From NCBI GenBank assembly GCA_013298695.1, contig JAAFIS010000004.1:124001-188000 (forward strand): a stretch of DNA of 64,000 nucleotides, written 5' to 3'. Below the pieces are notes generated by a model. That model did no database searches. It had not been told where the DNA came from and saw only the letters and a list, made by a program, of their open reading frames with translations. The DNA is from Betaproteobacteria bacterium. Its GTDB lineage: Bacteria > Pseudomonadota > Gammaproteobacteria > Burkholderiales > Casimicrobiaceae. A program made the translations under genes and the position numbers. Shown here piece after piece: positions 62,222 through 64,000 of the stretch (position 1 is the first letter of the stretch; every line of letters starts with the position of its first letter).

Positions 62222-62517
62222 TGGCCATGCACAATCCCCCGCACCCCGGTGAATTCATTCAAGCCACTTATTTAGAGCCGTTTGCAATGAGCGGGCGGCA
62301 GCTCGCCGAGAAACTTGATGTCGCTGCATCAACCCTCAATCGCGTACTCAAAGGTCAAAGCGGCGTGAGCCCTGAAATGGCGCTACGTCTTTCCAAGGCC
62401 TTAGGTCGCAGCGCGGAGAGTTGGCTAGAAATGCAACATGCCTATGATCTTTGGCAGGCACGCAAAATGGTGCGACTCTCGGGTGTACGCAAGATTGAAT
62501 TTCCTTTGGCAGCGTAA
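62221..62517 (+). CDS. higA: HigA-type antitoxin
   Basis: A 98-residue XRE-type protein (HPGEFIQATYLEPFAMSGRQLAEKLDVAASTLNRVLKGQSGVSPEMALRLSKALGRSAESWLEMQ), the VapI/HigA family antitoxin. It overlaps the toxin stop (TGATG). It is intact although the toxin is frameshifted; it could still repress the palindromic promoter upstream. Confidence 0.92.
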   Translation: MAMHNPPHPGEFIQATYLEPFAMSGRQLAEKLDVAASTLNRVLKGQSGVSPEMALRLSKALGRSAESWLEMQHAYDLWQARKMVRLSGVRKIEFPLAA

Positions 62518-62520
62518 ACC

Positions 62521-63531
62521 ATGTTTTTTCGCTTACTTACCGTTGTGTCGCTCGGTTTTCTCGCCGCCGCATCACACGCCCAACTCAACATCCTTTGCTC
62601 CACCGACGTCGATTGGTGCGAATTAAAGACGCGTGAGTTCACATTAGCGACGGGCATCAAAGTGAATATGGTTCGCAAGGCCACTGGCGAGGTGTTCGCG
62701 CAACTCAAAGCCGAGGCAAATAATCCGAAAACGGATCTTTGGTATGGCGGCACGCACGATCCGCATTTGCAAGCAGCAAATGAAAACCTGCTCGAACCGT
62801 ACACGTCTGCGAACTTGAAAGATCAGTCCGCTTGGTCGGCCGATTTGCTTGCGAAATCGAACAACCAAGTCGTTGGCATTTATCGCATCACGCTGGGTTT
62901 CGGCGTGAATCGCGAATTGCTAGCGCAGAAAAAATTGAAGATGCCTGCGTGTTGGAGCGACCTTACGAAGCCTGAATTCAAAGGCGAGGTGGAATTATCA
63001 AACCCGACGACGAGCGGCACGGCGTACACAATTCTCGCGACGATGGTGCAGCTCTATGGCGAAGACAAAGCCTTCGAGTACCTTCGCGCGCTTCACAAAA
63101 ACGTAAACCGCTACACGATGAGCGGCACGGCGCAAAAGCAAAGCGTGTCGCGCGGCGAATCGATGATCGGCGTTACGTTTCTCGATGAATTCATTCCCGA
63201 ACAATTCGCGGGCGCGCCGATTGAAACGGTATTGCCTTGCGAAGGCACGGGCTACAGCGTGGGCGCGATGAGTCTCGTTCGTGGCGCGCGCAATTTGGAT
63301 AACGCCAGGAAATTCTACGACTGGGCGCTCACCGTTGACGCGCAAAGCATTCGCGATCAAACCAAAGTGATCGCCATTCCTTCAAACAAGTCAACCTACG
63401 CGCCCGAGCGCGTGAAAGCGCTTGAAAACGCAAAACTCATTAACTACGATTTTGCAAAATTCGGCGCAAGCGCCGAGCGAAAGCGGCTCATCGAGAAATG
63501 GGATCGTGACGTTAAAAGCGCGCCGAAATGA
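62521..63531 (+). CDS. ABC transporter extracellular solute-binding protein (iron-type)
   Basis: A 336-residue periplasmic binding protein: signal peptide to about residue 20, then LNILCSTDVDWCELKTREFTLATGIKVNMVRKATGEVFAQLKAE and, later, RITLGFGVNRELLA. This is the family-1/AfuA-FutA-type pattern for ferric iron or 2-aminoethylphosphonate. A close paralogue follows. No permease gene is in the window. Confidence 0.87.
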   Translation: MFFRLLTVVSLGFLAAASHAQLNILCSTDVDWCELKTREFTLATGIKVNMVRKATGEVFAQLKAEANNPKTDLWYGGTHDPHLQAANENLLEPYTSANLKDQSAWSADLLAKSNNQVVGIYRITLGFGVNRELLAQKKLKMPACWSDLTKPEFKGEVELSNPTTSGTAYTILATMVQLYGEDKAFEYLRALHKNVNRYTMSGTAQKQSVSRGESMIGVTFLDEFIPEQFAGAPIETVLPCEGTGYSVGAMSLVRGARNLDNARKFYDWALTVDAQSIRDQTKVIAIPSNKSTYAPERVKALENAKLINYDFAKFGASAERKRLIEKWDRDVKSAPK

Positions 63532-63609
63532 ACAGCCAGAGTGCGCTCTCTCCGTTGCGGCCACACTCGTATAGTTGCACTAAAGCAGAAGAATTCGCGG
63601 GTAATTCCG

Positions 63610-63637
63610 TTGCCGTTTCTCAGGCGATAGCTACACT
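63610..63637 (+). promoter_or_regulatory. Candidate promoter of the second solute-binding gene
   Basis: TTGCCG-N16-TACACT, ending 34 bp before the ATG at 63671. Confidence 0.4.
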
Positions 63638-63670
63638 TTCGCCCATCATTGATTTCACCTATCTCTCGCA

Positions 63671-64000
63671 ATGAAAAAATTCATCACCGCTCTGGCAATC
63701 GGCGCGTCCTTGGCGGCGCCAACCGCTTTCGCGCAAACCGTAAATGCGATTTGTTCCACCAATCAAGCTTGGTGTGAACTGGCCGCGTCTGAATTCACTA
63801 AAGCAACCGGCATCAAAGTTCAACAAACCCGCATACCCACCGGCGAAGCCTTCGCGCGGATTAAAGCGGAAGCGGCAAATCCAAAATCTGACATTTGGTG
63901 GGGCGGCACGGGCGACCCGTTTTTGCAAGCCGCCGAAGAGAAATTGCTTGAGGCGTATCGCCCTACATACTTGAACGATCTCTACGATTGGTCGGTACGA
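63671..64000 (+). CDS. Second ABC solute-binding protein (5' part, cut by window end)
   Basis: The first 110 residues: signal peptide to AFAQ (about 22), then VNAICSTNQAWCELAASEFTKATGIKVQQTRIPTGEAFARIKAEAANPKSDIWWGGTGDP. It closely parallels the upstream protein (WCEL, F-ATGIKV, TGE-FA, KAEA-NPK-D, GGT-DP), so the two are tandem duplicates that have diverged. The 3' end lies outside the window. Confidence 0.88.
   Translation, partial: MKKFITALAIGASLAAPTAFAQTVNAICSTNQAWCELAASEFTKATGIKVQQTRIPTGEAFARIKAEAANPKSDIWWGGTGDPFLQAAEEKLLEAYRPTYLNDLYDWSVR

Overview
The window is 64 kb of ordinary chromosome, probably from a betaproteobacterium (Burkholderiales-like). Three things point there: the block phoH-ybeY-corC-lnt-glyQ-glyS-gmhB-plsC-ygjP, a lysine/alanine/proline-rich histone H1-like protein, and an Lrp/PutA plus Liv amino-acid set. 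This is inference from gene content and order, not a phylogenetic result. Both strands are densely coded and most gene blocks are operons with 1-11 nt overlaps. I found no rRNA, tRNA, CRISPR array, prophage or insertion sequence.

Layout. 1-6.4 kb: the end of an M16 peptidase, an MFS transporter, cytochrome c maturation genes ccmABCDE and ccmG (ccmF and ccmH are not here), and a MoeB/ThiF-like protein. 6.5-9.6 kb: tryptophan catabolism (kynU-kynA), then a GlcG-like protein and a ferredoxin. 9.6-18.2 kb: branched-chain amino-acid ABC transporter (livHMGF, with livK apart), bifunctional PutA, and a divergent Lrp-type regulator. 18.5-20.4 kb: an SDR and a CaiB-type CoA-transferase. 20.6-31.6 kb: RNA, envelope and translation genes (phoH, ybeY, corC, lnt, an acyltransferase, glyQS, gmhB, plsC, ygjP, cyaY). 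31.6-39.0 kb: lptM, lysA, H1-like protein, LysM lytic transglycosylase, gloB, methyltransferase, rnhA, radC. 39.0-45.2 kb: an acyl-CoA dehydrogenase/kinase-like/phosphatase/epimerase operon, a 2OG-Fe(II) oxygenase and a PHB-depolymerase-like esterase. 45.2-49.1 kb: two small proteins and an exported DUF1800/DUF1501 pair. 49.1-54 kb: an EnvZ/OmpR-type system divergent from a Spy-like protein, a candidate sRNA, and a BepA-like protease. 53.9-64 kb: moaC, comEC, a membrane protein, an AstE/AspA-family hydrolase, an aldehyde dehydrogenase, dtd, GNAT, a glyoxalase-like protein, a frameshifted higB with intact higA, and two tandem solute-binding proteins.

The most unusual feature lies between the genes. 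An AT-rich interspersed repeat of about 100 bp occurs in about eight gaps. Each full copy has two palindromic arms resembling CGCCCAATT-N-AATTGGGCG whose centres lie 63-70 bp apart. The two arms are also inverted repeats of each other, so the element can fold as two small hairpins or one long one. Every copy lies about 10-80 bp beyond a stop codon. I know of no described family with this layout, but I could not search.

Two small RNA-type loci also stand out. One is a 53-codon minus-strand ORF followed at once by a perfect 12-bp hairpin with a CCUCC loop and a Rho-independent terminator, a layout resembling the CcsR/cuckoo sRNA loci. The other is an orphan unit with a near-consensus sigma-70 promoter (TTGACA-N17-TAATAT) and a strong terminator about 115 nt downstream.
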